Of a DNA stretch of 64,000 nt, positions 1 to 8,240 are shown piece by piece. The first letter of the stretch is position 1, and the number at the start of each line of letters is the position of its first letter. Below the pieces are notes generated by a model. It did no database searches. It was not told the DNA's origin and saw only the letters and a list, made by a program, of their open reading frames with translations. A program made the translations under genes and the position numbers. The stretch lies in the IMG/VR virus record IMGVR_UViG_3300022916_000010, positions 18,208 through 82,207 of that record. One strand, written 5' to 3'. The stretch is from a virus.

Positions 1-2
1 CA

Positions 3-416
3 TATATTGCCTATAAGTCAGTTACTAAACTAGAAAGAAAAGAAGGTAGAATACCAAGTAAAATCTTCTTTATCCCCTGGGCACTTCTAGGTCCACCAGC
101 ACTCGCAGTTGCAGCAATACTATGGTTAATCCACTATACAGAAGAAAAAAATCGCACAAAAGTTGATTATAACGAAATGTCACAAACCGTAGTAGATGCA
201 CTAGAAAAAGAACAACTACAAACAGATATGAATAACCTTGTAGATGAAATCAATCAAATGGCTGATGACAATACTAAAAAAGATATTATAAAAGAAAACC
301 AAAGCGGTAAAGTAGTAAAAGAAGAAGTATTCGTAAAAGATGGAAAAGTCGTACAAAATGATATAACCGAAGAGAATATGCTTAAAGATTGGGTAGAAAA
401 AGAAAGCACACTATGA
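3..416 (+). CDS. 5'-truncated membrane-anchored protein with charged tail
   Basis: The frame is open from base 3, so the gene begins before the window. The ATG at 177 is in the same frame but internal. A hydrophobic stretch at about bases 65-135 (F-I-P-W-A-L-L-G then A-V-A-A-I-L-W-L) is a likely membrane segment. It is followed by a Lys/Glu/Asp-rich, probably helical tail. The stop overlaps the next start (ATGA at 413-416), which suggests translational coupling. No family is recognised. Confidence 0.75.
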   Translation, partial: YIAYKSVTKLERKEGRIPSKIFFIPWALLGPPALAVAAILWLIHYTEEKNRTKVDYNEMSQTVVDALEKEQLQTDMNNLVDEINQMADDNTKKDIIKENQSGKVVKEEVFVKDGKVVQNDITEENMLKDWVEKESTL

Positions 417-577
417 ATATAACAGTTACAAAAAGATTAAATGACTACCATGCAGAAGCAGAAAACGGCATGTGGGGATGCGGTAAAACTCCAATGGAAG
501 CTATCGGGAGTCTTGTCAATACTCACCCCGAATACTTCAATATCATTATAAAAAGAGATTTTATTAAAGAAGAATAA
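413..577 (+). CDS. Small hypothetical protein, HicB-like core pattern
   Basis: 54 residues. The ATG at 413 overlaps the upstream stop and is preferred to an in-frame upstream codon inside the previous gene. The middle (W-G-C-G-K-T-P-M-E-A-I-G-S-L-V then H-P-E-Y-F) resembles the small beta-alpha HicB-like or phage 'GxT..EAIG.L' pattern. That is a resemblance only. Its stop overlaps the next gene. Confidence 0.7.
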   Translation: MNITVTKRLNDYHAEAENGMWGCGKTPMEAIGSLVNTHPEYFNIIIKRDFIKEE

Positions 578-819
578 TGGAAAATAATACATTAGTAAAA
601 TTCGATATGGACTCGTTACCCACAAAATATCACTACGAATATAGAAACATAGGACTAGAACATGATGATGTATTTATATATCTCGGAGATATTATACAAA
701 TGCCAGGACACTGCACAGTTATTAGAATGAAAGATAATAAAGTCTTTACAGGTATGCATACAGAAAACTTCACACCAGTCACAGATGATGAAGATGTTAT
801 CGATATTATACTAGATTAA
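577..819 (+). CDS. Hypothetical protein
   Basis: 80 residues, acidic, probably beta-rich, ending in a run of Asp and Ile. It starts in a TAATGG overlap with the previous stop, so it belongs to the same translationally coupled string. Not recognised. Confidence 0.7.
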   Translation: MENNTLVKFDMDSLPTKYHYEYRNIGLEHDDVFIYLGDIIQMPGHCTVIRMKDNKVFTGMHTENFTPVTDDEDVIDIILD

Positions 820-869
820 ATATTTTTCGCATAATAATAAAAACCCAACAATAAAAGAAGAATAATAAA

Positions 870-1055
870 ATGACAAACCAAGAAAAAGACGAAATGGATG
901 ATAAATTCAAAGAATTAAATGATAAATTCACAGAACAAATCACACTACTACAAAAAGAAATAAAAAGACTAAATAATGAACTGCATATAACAAATGATGA
1001 ACTTAATAGAGTAAGAAAAGCAGCTAAAGTACCACCAAGAGGTATGCCCTGGTAA
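870..1055 (+). CDS. Short coiled-coil protein
   Basis: 61 residues, almost entirely charged heptads (L-N-D-K-F-T-E-Q-I-T-L-L-Q-K-E-I pattern), ending in a Pro/Gly tail. The ribosome binding site is AAAAGAAGAA before the ATG. Probably an oligomeric coiled coil; function unknown. Confidence 0.7.
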   Translation: MTNQEKDEMDDKFKELNDKFTEQITLLQKEIKRLNNELHITNDELNRVRKAAKVPPRGMPW

Positions 1056-1088
1056 TAACTATGAATATAACAATTAAACTAATAACAG

Positions 1089-1493
1089 ATGGAAAATAGA
1101 TTCGTAGCAGATTATAACGATTCCATGACTCTCTATATGCTAACACATATATGGAGAGGAAATACTATAGTACACAAAAATGACCTACAAGAAGTTATAA
1201 CACTAGCTGAAATACATAATGCTAAAGTCCTTGTAGATGGTAAAGAAATAACCCCTCAAAAGAAAGAAGAACCCACAGTAACTAAAGGAAACAATGGAAC
1301 ACTAGAAACAGAACAACTAACACTAGTTCAAAATAACGAAGAACTTATGAAAGCCCTAGATGTTAATGATCTTATGGATAAATTCTTCAGAACAGAATAT
1401 GCAACGGACCCACTAGAAGCTAAAGCCAATATGTACGAAAAAGCTATTAAACTACTTACTCCTAAACAAAGACAAGCACTAATCGATGAATAA
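1089..1493 (+). CDS. Hypothetical acidic protein
   Basis: 134 residues with a charged linker around residues 55-75 and a helical C-terminus (A-N-M-Y-E-K-A-I-K-L-L-T-P-K-Q-R-Q-A-L). It is the last gene before a repeat-rich gap. Its A-rich codon use (ATA, ACA, AGA) matches the four genes before it and differs from the T-ending codons used from 1.86 kb on. A 12-codon ORF at 1061 just upstream may be spurious. Confidence 0.75.
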   Translation: MENRFVADYNDSMTLYMLTHIWRGNTIVHKNDLQEVITLAEIHNAKVLVDGKEITPQKKEEPTVTKGNNGTLETEQLTLVQNNEELMKALDVNDLMDKFFRTEYATDPLEAKANMYEKAIKLLTPKQRQALIDE

Positions 1494-1540
1494 AATCAAT
1501 TGTAAAATAAAATAGATGTGTATACAAGTATGCACCCACA

Positions 1541-1593
1541 GTATACAGTATACACTTTTGTATACAGTATACACTTTTGTATACAGTATACAC
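1541..1593 (+). repeat. Three 19-bp direct repeats rich in GTATAC palindromes
   Basis: The unit GTATACAGTATACACTTTT occurs at 1541-1559 and 1560-1578, with a shortened third copy at 1579-1593. Each unit holds GTATAC palindromes. Perfect 19-bp spacing is typical of iterons or tandem operators. Confidence 0.85.
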
Positions 1594-1691
1594 TACCAAA
1601 TTATATATTTAATATTTATTAATTAAATGTAAAAATAAAATAGAAAAAGACACTTGAATACGTTATGAGAATATGCTGAGAATACGTTTGA

Positions 1692-1772
1692 AAAATGTCT
1701 GGTACAAAAAGTAAAATATGTCTGGAGTACTTTTCAAATATGTCTGGAGTACTTTTCAAATATGTCTGGAGT
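1692..1772 (+). repeat. 22-bp direct repeats around TATGTCTGGAGT
   Basis: AAATATGTCTGGAGTACTTTTC-type units lie at 1714-1735 and 1736-1757, with a partial copy at 1758-1772 and a degenerate one at 1692-1704. The period is exactly 22 bp, about two helical turns, so bound proteins would sit on one face. The whole gap 1494-1861 holds these repeats plus AT-rich sequence and no gene. Candidate replication origin or control region. Confidence 0.85.
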
Positions 1773-1861
1773 TAATTAATCTCTATTTAATGAGGCGTTA
1801 CCCCAACAATTAATAATTTAATTCATTTTAGTTATTAATAATAAAATAAGGAACTAATACA

Positions 1862-2317
1862 ATGGTTAAAGAACATGATTATGGTAAATGTTGCAGGTAT
1901 GATTCTGGTCGGGATGACATTTATGATACTTACAGCATCATTCATAATAAGAGTTATATGAATGAAAAATATATTAATAAAATTAATTATATTGATCCAA
2001 AGATGGATGATTATATTAGAGAGAATTCTATCAAGTCTGATCCTTATAAGTCTGGTCCTTATAAGTCAATGTTTTCTTGTGTTCAGCAGCCTCGTCCTGC
2101 TGTAGAGCTTCCTCCTATTAGTTATGATCCATCTAATCCTCCTGCTTGGGATAGAGCTACTGTGAGGGTTATTGATATGCCTGTAGTAACTGTACAAAAG
2201 TTGGCTGTATTACCGTCTGCTCAGAAGTCCCTGAAAGCTTTCCTGGTATTTTGTGCTGAAGTAAACGCTAAACGTCGGAAACGATTCTGGCGTAGAATAT
2301 TTGGGAATAAAAAATAA
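1862..2317 (+). CDS. Hypothetical protein with basic C-terminus
   Basis: 151 residues. The N-terminal half is Tyr/Asp/Asn-rich and contains a short duplicated Y-K-S motif; the middle is Pro-rich; the tail is strongly basic (K-R-R-K-R-F-W-R-R). First gene after the repeat block, with AAGGA before the ATG. Not recognised. The basic tail could bind nucleic acid. Confidence 0.7.
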   Translation: MVKEHDYGKCCRYDSGRDDIYDTYSIIHNKSYMNEKYINKINYIDPKMDDYIRENSIKSDPYKSGPYKSMFSCVQQPRPAVELPPISYDPSNPPAWDRATVRVIDMPVVTVQKLAVLPSAQKSLKAFLVFCAEVNAKRRKRFWRRIFGNKK

Positions 2318-2388
2318 ATCTATTATCTTATTGATAATATTGGTGGGCGAAAAATAAATAATAGATTTGAAAATTAAGGAAGAAGACT

Positions 2389-2862
2389 ATGTGTTTATAC
2401 ATTGATGATAAAGCTACTGCTAGGATCAACAAGTTATTTGATGAGAATGGTGGTAAGCTTGTTATGTTTAAGGCTTTATGGATCAAAAAGCGATGGGGAA
2501 CCGCATCATTACGTTCTCCTTATAGATGGCGCTGCAAAGAATATACTCCTGGTTGGATCAAATCTGATCGTATTGAAAAAGCATTGACTAATGGTGAGAA
2601 GCGAACGTTGAGGGACGATTCCACCTATAATGTAATTGAGAAAGGCATTCATGTTTATTGTACGGAGGAAGGTGCGGCTCATCATTTAACCAAGTTTTCT
2701 AATGACATTGTTATCCCTGTGACAGTATATCGTAAAGACTTCATCGCTGCTGGGATTCATGGCGATGCTGTATTTATGAAAGTCTTTATGAAGAAAGCGG
2801 ATCATGACAAAGCTATGAAAGTATTTTTAGATAAAAAAGATTTTCATACTGCGTTGAGATAA
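2389..2862 (+). CDS. Conserved-looking phage hypothetical protein
   Basis: 157 residues with an AAGGAAGAAG ribosome binding site. The blocks S-P-Y-R-W-R-C, then G-I-H-V-Y-C-T with nearby Ala/His, then V-T-V-Y-R-K-D-F are a pattern seen in uncharacterised phage proteins. No catalytic motif is evident. Followed by two short hairpins. Confidence 0.75.
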   Translation: MCLYIDDKATARINKLFDENGGKLVMFKALWIKKRWGTASLRSPYRWRCKEYTPGWIKSDRIEKALTNGEKRTLRDDSTYNVIEKGIHVYCTEEGAAHHLTKFSNDIVIPVTVYRKDFIAAGIHGDAVFMKVFMKKADHDKAMKVFLDKKDFHTALR

Positions 2863-2863
2863 A

Positions 2864-2946
2864 CAGGGGGGGATTTTCTCCCTGAATTTTCGGGTAAAAT
2901 TATTAATTGCGAAGAAAAAAATAACAGGGAAAGATTCAATCCCTGT
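2864..2946 (+). other. Two small hairpins built on CAGGG...CCCTG
   Basis: CAGGG at 2864-2868 pairs with CCCTG at 2880-2884, and ACAGGGA at 2924-2930 pairs with TCCCTGT at 2940-2946. Both 3' arms carry the TCCCTG word that recurs downstream. There is no clear T-run, so these are not obvious intrinsic terminators. Confidence 0.5.
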
Positions 2947-2960
2947 AGAAGGGCAATAAG

Positions 2961-3449
2961 ATGATATTTTGGATATTAATGATTATAGCTGCTGTTTTAA
3001 TAACTATAGGTATTATGGCTAAAGGTCGTTTTCATCCAGTAGTTATTCCTATAGCGATGAGTTTATTTTTAGTAGTTGTAGGCATAACTAATATAGTTGC
3101 TATATTACATATGGCTGCTGTTACTGATCAAAATCAAGAAACTCATGAGCGGGAATCACTAATTATCCCTGTTAGAGATGCTGGAAATCCAGTTATTTCA
3201 ATCACCAAAGAGGATTCTGAATTATCGTTATTCGTTTCTGGTAAAGAATTTACAATGAATGACGATAATTTTGAGATTGTATATACAGATGTGAAAGAAG
3301 CAAAACCTGTATTAAATATTGATAAATCGTATGTAGATGTTCCTTGGTGGATATCTCCATACAGTTATAGAGTTCGTACTCTCGTTGAGTATCAACTTGT
3401 TGTAAGTCATAACACTGTTTTCCAAATTAGGGAAAGGACAAAACGATGA
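2961..3449 (+). CDS. Membrane protein, tandem paralogue 1
   Basis: 162 residues with two N-terminal membrane segments (about residues 1-20 and 28-50), then a soluble beta-rich domain ending near a V-P-W-W-I-S motif. The start M-I-F-W-I-L and the W-W-I motif also occur in the next gene. The stop overlaps the next start. Confidence 0.8.
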   Translation: MIFWILMIIAAVLITIGIMAKGRFHPVVIPIAMSLFLVVVGITNIVAILHMAAVTDQNQETHERESLIIPVRDAGNPVISITKEDSELSLFVSGKEFTMNDDNFEIVYTDVKEAKPVLNIDKSYVDVPWWISPYSYRVRTLVEYQLVVSHNTVFQIRERTKR

Positions 3450-3949
3450 TATTTTGGATTTTACTGAGTCTGTCGATTTTTCTGCCGTTGGTTTCTTATT
3501 ACAAGGATAATAATCATTACAAAGATCTTGGAGATACCATCGCTGTTATTGTAGTTTTGGTATTTTTTACTTGTGTTGTTACTGGGATCACCATTGGCTG
3601 TCATTCTGCCAGTCAAGACATGACAAGCGATGAGTTTGTTCAAAATACGTATACCACCGAAGTCCTTGAGGGTACTGACGCAGAAAATGCCATTGTAAGC
3701 TCAGAAACGGACGCTAAGGGCATTAATTTAATTTTACATGACTTAGACGGTAAAAGAATTGTAGTCCCTTACAGCGTCAAAGAATGCAAGATTATCAAGG
3801 ATGATCTTTCATCTGACAAACCTCGGGTCGTTTATACTCATCGTTACGTTCCTACTCCTTGGTGGATTTGCCTTGTTTCATTCAATGCTAAAGAGACGAA
3901 GAAGTATGAGGTTTTTGTTCCTCAGAGCGTCATGTTTGACCTAAAATAA
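3446..3949 (+). CDS. Membrane protein, tandem paralogue 2
   Basis: 167 residues, again M-I-F-W-I-L with two membrane segments and a C-terminal T-P-W-W-I-C motif. The start overlaps the previous stop (ATGA). The pair probably arose by duplication and has diverged strongly. Confidence 0.8.
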   Translation: MIFWILLSLSIFLPLVSYYKDNNHYKDLGDTIAVIVVLVFFTCVVTGITIGCHSASQDMTSDEFVQNTYTTEVLEGTDAENAIVSSETDAKGINLILHDLDGKRIVVPYSVKECKIIKDDLSSDKPRVVYTHRYVPTPWWICLVSFNAKETKKYEVFVPQSVMFDLK

Positions 3950-3979
3950 TAATTTTACATAATTTTAAAGAAGGAACAT

Positions 3980-4025
3980 GAGTTTTTATATAATATATAT
4001 ACAGAGTATATATATTATATAACTC
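3980..4025 (+). terminator. Long AT-rich hairpin
   Basis: GAGTT pairs with AACTC, and after a 3-nt bulge a 14-bp AT arm (3988-4001 with 4007-4020) closes a CAGAG loop. It stands alone between two genes. No T-run follows, so it may be a processing or end structure rather than an intrinsic terminator. Confidence 0.5.
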
Positions 4026-4095
4026 ATTTCCGGTTTTGCAATAAAGTGTGTAAATCTTATATTTTCTGATAAGTGGTTTTCATTTTGGAGACAAT

Positions 4096-4311
4096 ATGTT
4101 ATTGAAGAATGAAGTTGAGAGTTTATTGGTTTCTGCTGTTGTACTTTCTGACGAGAGGTTTACTGAGTTGTGTGCAGGATTACAGCAGCAGGCTAATGAG
4201 CGTAATTTACGTAATCGTTTGTTTAACAAGATGAATGAAGACTCATTTATTAAAAATAAGGAAATAGATAATGCCCCAGATAAAACCGAGCCAAAAGAAC
4301 TCGAAAGTTAG
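4096..4311 (+). CDS. Small helical hypothetical protein
   Basis: 71 residues, Leu/Glu/Asn-rich, with TTGGAGACAAT before the ATG. The last 41 bases overlap the next gene in another frame. Not recognised. Confidence 0.65.
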   Translation: MLLKNEVESLLVSAVVLSDERFTELCAGLQQQANERNLRNRLFNKMNEDSFIKNKEIDNAPDKTEPKELES

Positions 4312-4594
4312 TGTTGTTGTTGACGCCCAGAAAAAAGATTTGATGAAAGAATTTGTAGAGAAATGGGCAGCAGACGAGCAGCAGGATTGTGAGAACTTCT
4401 TTTTAGTTAAAGACTTACAGACTAATGGGATTGATAAACGAGTATGGTTAGGTCGATTTCGAGTGAATTGGTATCATCAGGAAGTCCCTGAAGGCAAGAC
4501 GATTATTGCGAGTAATATGACTCGATCACTGTTTGTAGTTGTAAAAGAGAGTCTTGATGGAATGTATTTGGACATTCCTCAATTTAAGGATTAA
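4271..4594 (+). CDS. Hypothetical protein
   Basis: 107 residues with a basic N-terminus, an acidic helix and a beta-rich C-terminal half. Starts inside the end of the previous gene. Not recognised. Confidence 0.65.
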   Translation: MPQIKPSQKNSKVSVVVDAQKKDLMKEFVEKWAADEQQDCENFFLVKDLQTNGIDKRVWLGRFRVNWYHQEVPEGKTIIASNMTRSLFVVVKESLDGMYLDIPQFKD

Positions 4595-4598
4595 AAAG

Positions 4599-4754
4599 AT
4601 GAGATATTTAGCTATCACTCTTATTTGTATTGCATTAATACTCGCTCATGTTGTAAATCTAATGCAAAGTTACTCAATCGAAGAATTAGAGCAGGACAAT
4701 AAAGTTTTGGTTGAGCGCATAGTTGAAGTTGAACGTCAATTAGATAAGGAATAA
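4599..4754 (+). CDS. Single-pass membrane protein with coiled coil
   Basis: 51 residues: one membrane helix (residues 3-22) followed by a Glu-rich coiled coil. This is the size and layout of a phage spanin or anchor subunit, but no lipobox or partner is visible. The start at 4599 is chosen because the membrane segment begins there. Confidence 0.65.
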   Translation: MRYLAITLICIALILAHVVNLMQSYSIEELEQDNKVLVERIVEVERQLDKE

Positions 4755-4757
4755 AAG

Positions 4758-4976
4758 ATGAAGATTACTCTTGAGAAGACTCATGGGACTGGTGCTGTCG
4801 AAACAACTACGATTGATCTTGTGCAGCTTAATGAGAACCCTGAGTTGCCTAGTGTTCCTCTTGTTTTATTGAAGGTAGAGATTGGGGAACTTCTTTCTGA
4901 CTTGGCTGATATTGAGCCTGCCCGGATGAACCCTACCACCAAAAACTTTATTAAGTTATTGAAGAAGGTAGAATAA
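4758..4976 (+). CDS. Small hypothetical protein
   Basis: 72 residues, three bases after the previous stop. N-terminal beta strands (T-L-E-K-T-H-G-T-G) and a Leu-rich helix. Its TAA overlaps the next ATG. Confidence 0.65.
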   Translation: MKITLEKTHGTGAVETTTIDLVQLNENPELPSVPLVLLKVEIGELLSDLADIEPARMNPTTKNFIKLLKKVE

Positions 4977-5110
4977 TGTTAAAATTACCTTGCTTAATAG
5001 CTTCAATAGTATTTCTGTCATGTTTTTTCGTAACTGGTGATATTGGGATGTTTATAGCTGCTGTTGTTATAGGTATCGCTAGTTATCTTTTCCCGAGCGA
5101 TATTCAATAG
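4976..5110 (+). CDS. 44-residue membrane protein
   Basis: Very hydrophobic: two membrane segments separated by T-G-D-I-G-M. Starts in a TAATG overlap and ends six bases before tRNA-Arg. Confidence 0.65.
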   Translation: MLKLPCLIASIVFLSCFFVTGDIGMFIAAVVIGIASYLFPSDIQ

Positions 5111-5116
5111 ACATTT

Positions 5117-5189
5117 GCGTCTGTAGCTCAATGGATAGAGCATCTGCCTTCTAAGCAGAATGTTACAGGTTCGAATCCTGTCAGGCGTG
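5117..5189 (+). tRNA. tRNA-Arg(TCT)
   Basis: Full cloverleaf: acceptor GCGTCTG with CAGGCGT (G-U allowed), D stem GCTC/GAGC, anticodon stem TCTGC/GCAGA around CTTCTAA, T stem ACAGG/CCTGT. Discriminator G73; CCA not encoded. It would read AGA, a codon common in this AT-rich genome. Confidence 0.93.
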
Positions 5190-5195
5190 TTATAT

Positions 5196-5271
5196 AGGCG
5201 GGTGGCGGAATTGGTAGACGCACGTAGACATACGATTGTCGGTTTAAGTCCGAGAGTAGGGCGGTAGCCCG
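5196..5271 (+). pseudogene. tRNA-Leu-like relic lacking an anticodon arm
   Basis: TGGCGGAATTGGTAGACGCA at 5203-5222 is a typical class II tRNA-Leu D arm. It is followed directly by CGTAGACATACG, which looks like a tRNA-Leu variable arm, and then a T arm (GTCGG, loop TTTAAGT, CCGAG). The 17-base anticodon arm is missing and no 3' acceptor strand pairs with the 5' end. A small GGGC/GCCC hairpin follows. Either a degraded tRNA or a tRNA mimic. Confidence 0.6.
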
Positions 5272-5277
5272 AAAACA

Positions 5278-5382
5278 ATGATCCAATGCGTTCTTACATT
5301 GACTAAAGAATTACAAAATCTTGCGCGAGAGGTAAAGCTTCAAGGAAGAGATATTAGTAGACTTCAGGATTTGAGGCCATAA
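5278..5382 (+). CDS. Possible 34-residue protein
   Basis: ATG to TAA with a charged helical composition (L-T-K-E-L-Q-N-L-A-R-E-V), directly after the tRNA-Leu relic. No good ribosome binding site; it may be chance. Confidence 0.3.
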   Translation: MIQCVLTLTKELQNLAREVKLQGRDISRLQDLRP

Positions 5383-5386
5383 TAAA

Positions 5387-5980
5387 ATGGAAGAGATAAC
5401 ATACAGGCAGGTGGTAGACCGAATAATGGGCTGTAGCACCGAACCTTTAGCTTGTGGTCATATTGATGAATATCCAGAAGATAAGATTTGTAATCTTTTG
5501 GAAGATGAAGATACATCAGATGAGCAGTTAAAGATTATCATTCAGGCGTGGGGATCTGTCCGATCCCTGCTTGGTCCTGCATTATCTGGTGATAAGCGTT
5601 TGAATATGCCTGTGGAGAAAGTGGATTCTGCTATTCATCTTCTTTTTCATATTGTTGAGATGACAGCATATCCTGGTTTTCAGCAGAGAGCCGTAAGTGA
5701 CTTCAAAAGAGCTATTAATGGTGATTTCGTTGATAAATATGTTCAAATTATTGCATTTGCTGCTTCTGGGTATGATTTTGATGAATATACAGAATATTGG
5801 GCAAAAGCTTTAGAGATAGAAAACATTGCTGTGCTTGCATTTAGGCTGTTAATTGAAAAAGAACCTTTTTGCAAGACAAGGATAAAAAAGTTTTTCGACA
5901 GGTTGGTTTCGAATGTCGAAGCAAACGATTGGGATATAGATATCGCTCTAGTCAAAGACCTTTATGGAGAAGCGGAATAA
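5387..5980 (+). CDS. Hypothetical helical protein
   Basis: 197 residues, alpha-helical throughout, with an Asp/Glu-rich segment near residues 30-45. Shares its stop with the next start (TAATG), so the two are probably co-translated. Not recognised. Confidence 0.8.
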   Translation: MEEITYRQVVDRIMGCSTEPLACGHIDEYPEDKICNLLEDEDTSDEQLKIIIQAWGSVRSLLGPALSGDKRLNMPVEKVDSAIHLLFHIVEMTAYPGFQQRAVSDFKRAINGDFVDKYVQIIAFAASGYDFDEYTEYWAKALEIENIAVLAFRLLIEKEPFCKTRIKKFFDRLVSNVEANDWDIDIALVKDLYGEAE

Positions 5981-7032
5981 TGGGATGTTATAATGCATGT
6001 TGCAATTTGTCCAATTTACCTATTCTGTGTGGAGACAAGGTACGTTTAGTTCTTTTGCTTCCAGACATTAAGGGGAGATGTGGTCATCCTGTGCAAGATA
6101 GTATTATCAAATCAGATGATCTTTTTCAACCTTTTTCTGTTGCAATAAAAGGTGAATATGATGATTATGGTTGCATAGACGTAGACGAAGAAGATCCGAT
6201 GTCTACACATTTGTTGTCATTTTTTGAGCGACTTCAGAAAGAGGGAAGAATCGATCTTGGTAAGGATTTTCCGGAAGGGAGATACAAAGAGTATGGTAAT
6301 GGTCTTCTTAGATGGTTGAAGATCATTGGGTATGAGATGGATTTTCGGATTGACATAAGTGTTTTTGGGAAGAGTCCTCATTTCGAGCAGGATTGGCAAC
6401 AACTCATGTATTGTTTGGTACATGAAGATGTTTATCAAAAAGCGATTGGTTTATTGTCATTGAAGGTTTTGGATTGGCATTCTGAAATTTCATATTTTGA
6501 CAATATTAAATCTCATGCTGATTGTTGGTATAATTGGGCGAAAAAGAATTTTGCAGCGATTGAGGATAATGAACGTGCAAGATTTACAATGAGTGATATT
6601 CATTGGCCTGCTTCTCATACTGTTATAGCGATTAATGCAGCATTAGATTTAACGCCCGCCAGTGACTCAGAAGAGGTACATAATCGGTTTTTAGGTTTTA
6701 ATGAGGATAAAAGGTATAATATAACATTATGGTCTAAGTTGTACTATGAGCCTATCTATAAAGCCATTTCTGATGGCGTTGATACTAATGATATTAGATG
6801 GACTTCATTCAGGGATTCATTATGTGAGCTTGCATCTGTTTCTATGGCAATGACTTATGTGATTGGGAAGACTTGGTTGCCTTTACAGACTAGAGGACAG
6901 GGCTTTGATCCTGATCTTCATGAAAGACAAGTGGGGTTTAATCTTTTCTGCGCGGAATTTATTAACTCCTTGCGCAAAGAGTCTTTAGAAGAAGATAATT
7001 ATATAGAAGAAATGATGGGAAAATCTCCCTGA
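5980..7032 (+). CDS. Hypothetical protein, possible metal or nucleic acid site
   Basis: 350 residues starting M-G-C-Y-N-A-C-C, with more Cys early on and a C-terminal helical half. The ATG at 5980 overlaps the upstream stop; an in-frame start further upstream would lie inside the previous gene. The stop TGA is part of a TCCCTGA word. No family recognised. Confidence 0.8.
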   Translation: MGCYNACCNLSNLPILCGDKVRLVLLLPDIKGRCGHPVQDSIIKSDDLFQPFSVAIKGEYDDYGCIDVDEEDPMSTHLLSFFERLQKEGRIDLGKDFPEGRYKEYGNGLLRWLKIIGYEMDFRIDISVFGKSPHFEQDWQQLMYCLVHEDVYQKAIGLLSLKVLDWHSEISYFDNIKSHADCWYNWAKKNFAAIEDNERARFTMSDIHWPASHTVIAINAALDLTPASDSEEVHNRFLGFNEDKRYNITLWSKLYYEPIYKAISDGVDTNDIRWTSFRDSLCELASVSMAMTYVIGKTWLPLQTRGQGFDPDLHERQVGFNLFCAEFINSLRKESLEEDNYIEEMMGKSP

Positions 7033-7076
7033 AAATAGCTGGAAAATTGTGAGCTTGTCTGAAAGGGCAAAAACTC

Positions 7077-8240
7077 ATGGAAAAAATAGAATATCACATA
7101 CATCCTGCTTTAACTCTTCCGTTCGATGACTTGTATAAAGGTCTTCAGGAAGAGGTAGAGGCTGGATACATCAACGTTCAAACTAAAGATGATTTAGAGC
7201 TTTTCAATTATAGTGCTACTGCTACTTATGATAAGCATTGGAACATTTTTACTCTTGTGGCCAGAGGTTTAATCCTTTGCCCTTCTCAAAAGAAGGTAGT
7301 CGCTGCTCCTTTTCCCAAGTTCTTCAATTATGGAGAGGTAGAAGAAGACCTACCTGATTTGGGTTTTTCTACTACTTTGAAGATGGATGGATCTTTAGGG
7401 ATCGTTTATTTTTGGAATGGAAAATGGAATGTAGCTACTCGTGGTTCTTTTGCTTCTGATCAAGCTGTTTGGGCTGAGAAGAATTTACAGAGCTACATGC
7501 TTGATTATATGCATGAGAATGCTACTTATTTAGTGGAAATAATCTATACTCAGAATCGCATTGTTGTAACTTATGATTTTGAGGGATTAGTTTTACTGGG
7601 GGGGTACTTTGTAGATACTGGTCATGAATTGCAAAGAGAGATATTGGAAGCCACCAGTAGAGAGACTGGAATGGGTTTGACTGAAACTGCTCATTTTGAT
7701 TCTTTGGATGATATGTTGGGAGTTTGCAAAACGTTGTCGTATAATGAAGAGGGTTTCGTTGTACGGTTTACTAATGGTTATCGTATCAAGATCAAGGGTG
7801 ATGAGTATTGCAGGTTGCATCGCTTAGTTTCTAATTGCACTCCATTGGTTATCTGGGACATGATGAGAAACTTAGATGATCTTGAAAATGCGAAAAAAGA
7901 TTTGCCAGAGGAATTTCGTAAAGATTTTGATGCTATAGAATCTATACTGAATGGGAAGCTGGACGATCTTTTAACTGAGGTAGAAGAGGTTTATCTATCT
8001 ACTAAAGAGTTGGGTGATAAAGAGTTAGGAATGTATTTGCAGAATCCAAACAATACTATCGACCCAAGGGTTAAAAGATTCGTTTTTCCCTGTAGAAAAC
8101 GAGATTTTTTAGAGACTATACGAACTGGGTCTAAGTCTAAACTTCGTAATAGTTTGTTCGAATTGTTTAGACCTACTGGCAATGTATTGGAAGGTTTTGA
8201 GCCTTCTACTGCTATGAATCGTTTTGAAGAAGAGAAGTAA
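7077..8240 (+). CDS. RNA ligase, T4 Rnl1-like
   Basis: 387 residues. The nucleotidyltransferase motif I is K-M-D-G-S-L-G with the AMP-accepting lysine at residue 102, preceded by the P-F-P-K-F-F-N-Y segment typical of T4 RNA ligase 1 (R-x-F-x-K-F-F-N). The later E-G-F-V-V-R and K-I-K motifs fit motifs IV and V. Rnl1 enzymes seal 5'-phosphate/3'-OH RNA ends, classically tRNAs cut in the anticodon loop by host nucleases. The length matches T4 Rnl1. The next gene overlaps by one base (TAATG). The odd tRNA genes in the window give this enzyme plausible substrates. Confidence 0.88.
   Translation: MEKIEYHIHPALTLPFDDLYKGLQEEVEAGYINVQTKDDLELFNYSATATYDKHWNIFTLVARGLILCPSQKKVVAAPFPKFFNYGEVEEDLPDLGFSTTLKMDGSLGIVYFWNGKWNVATRGSFASDQAVWAEKNLQSYMLDYMHENATYLVEIIYTQNRIVVTYDFEGLVLLGGYFVDTGHELQREILEATSRETGMGLTETAHFDSLDDMLGVCKTLSYNEEGFVVRFTNGYRIKIKGDEYCRLHRLVSNCTPLVIWDMMRNLDDLENAKKDLPEEFRKDFDAIESILNGKLDDLLTEVEEVYLSTKELGDKELGMYLQNPNNTIDPRVKRFVFPCRKRDFLETIRTGSKSKLRNSLFELFRPTGNVLEGFEPSTAMNRFEEEK

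Noticed and set aside
1541-1772. CRISPR array
   Set aside because: Repeats are contiguous with no unique spacers of constant length, and no cas-like gene is near.
5278-5382. Small ORF after the tRNA-Leu relic as a firm gene
   Set aside because: No ribosome binding site and only 34 codons; reported with low confidence.
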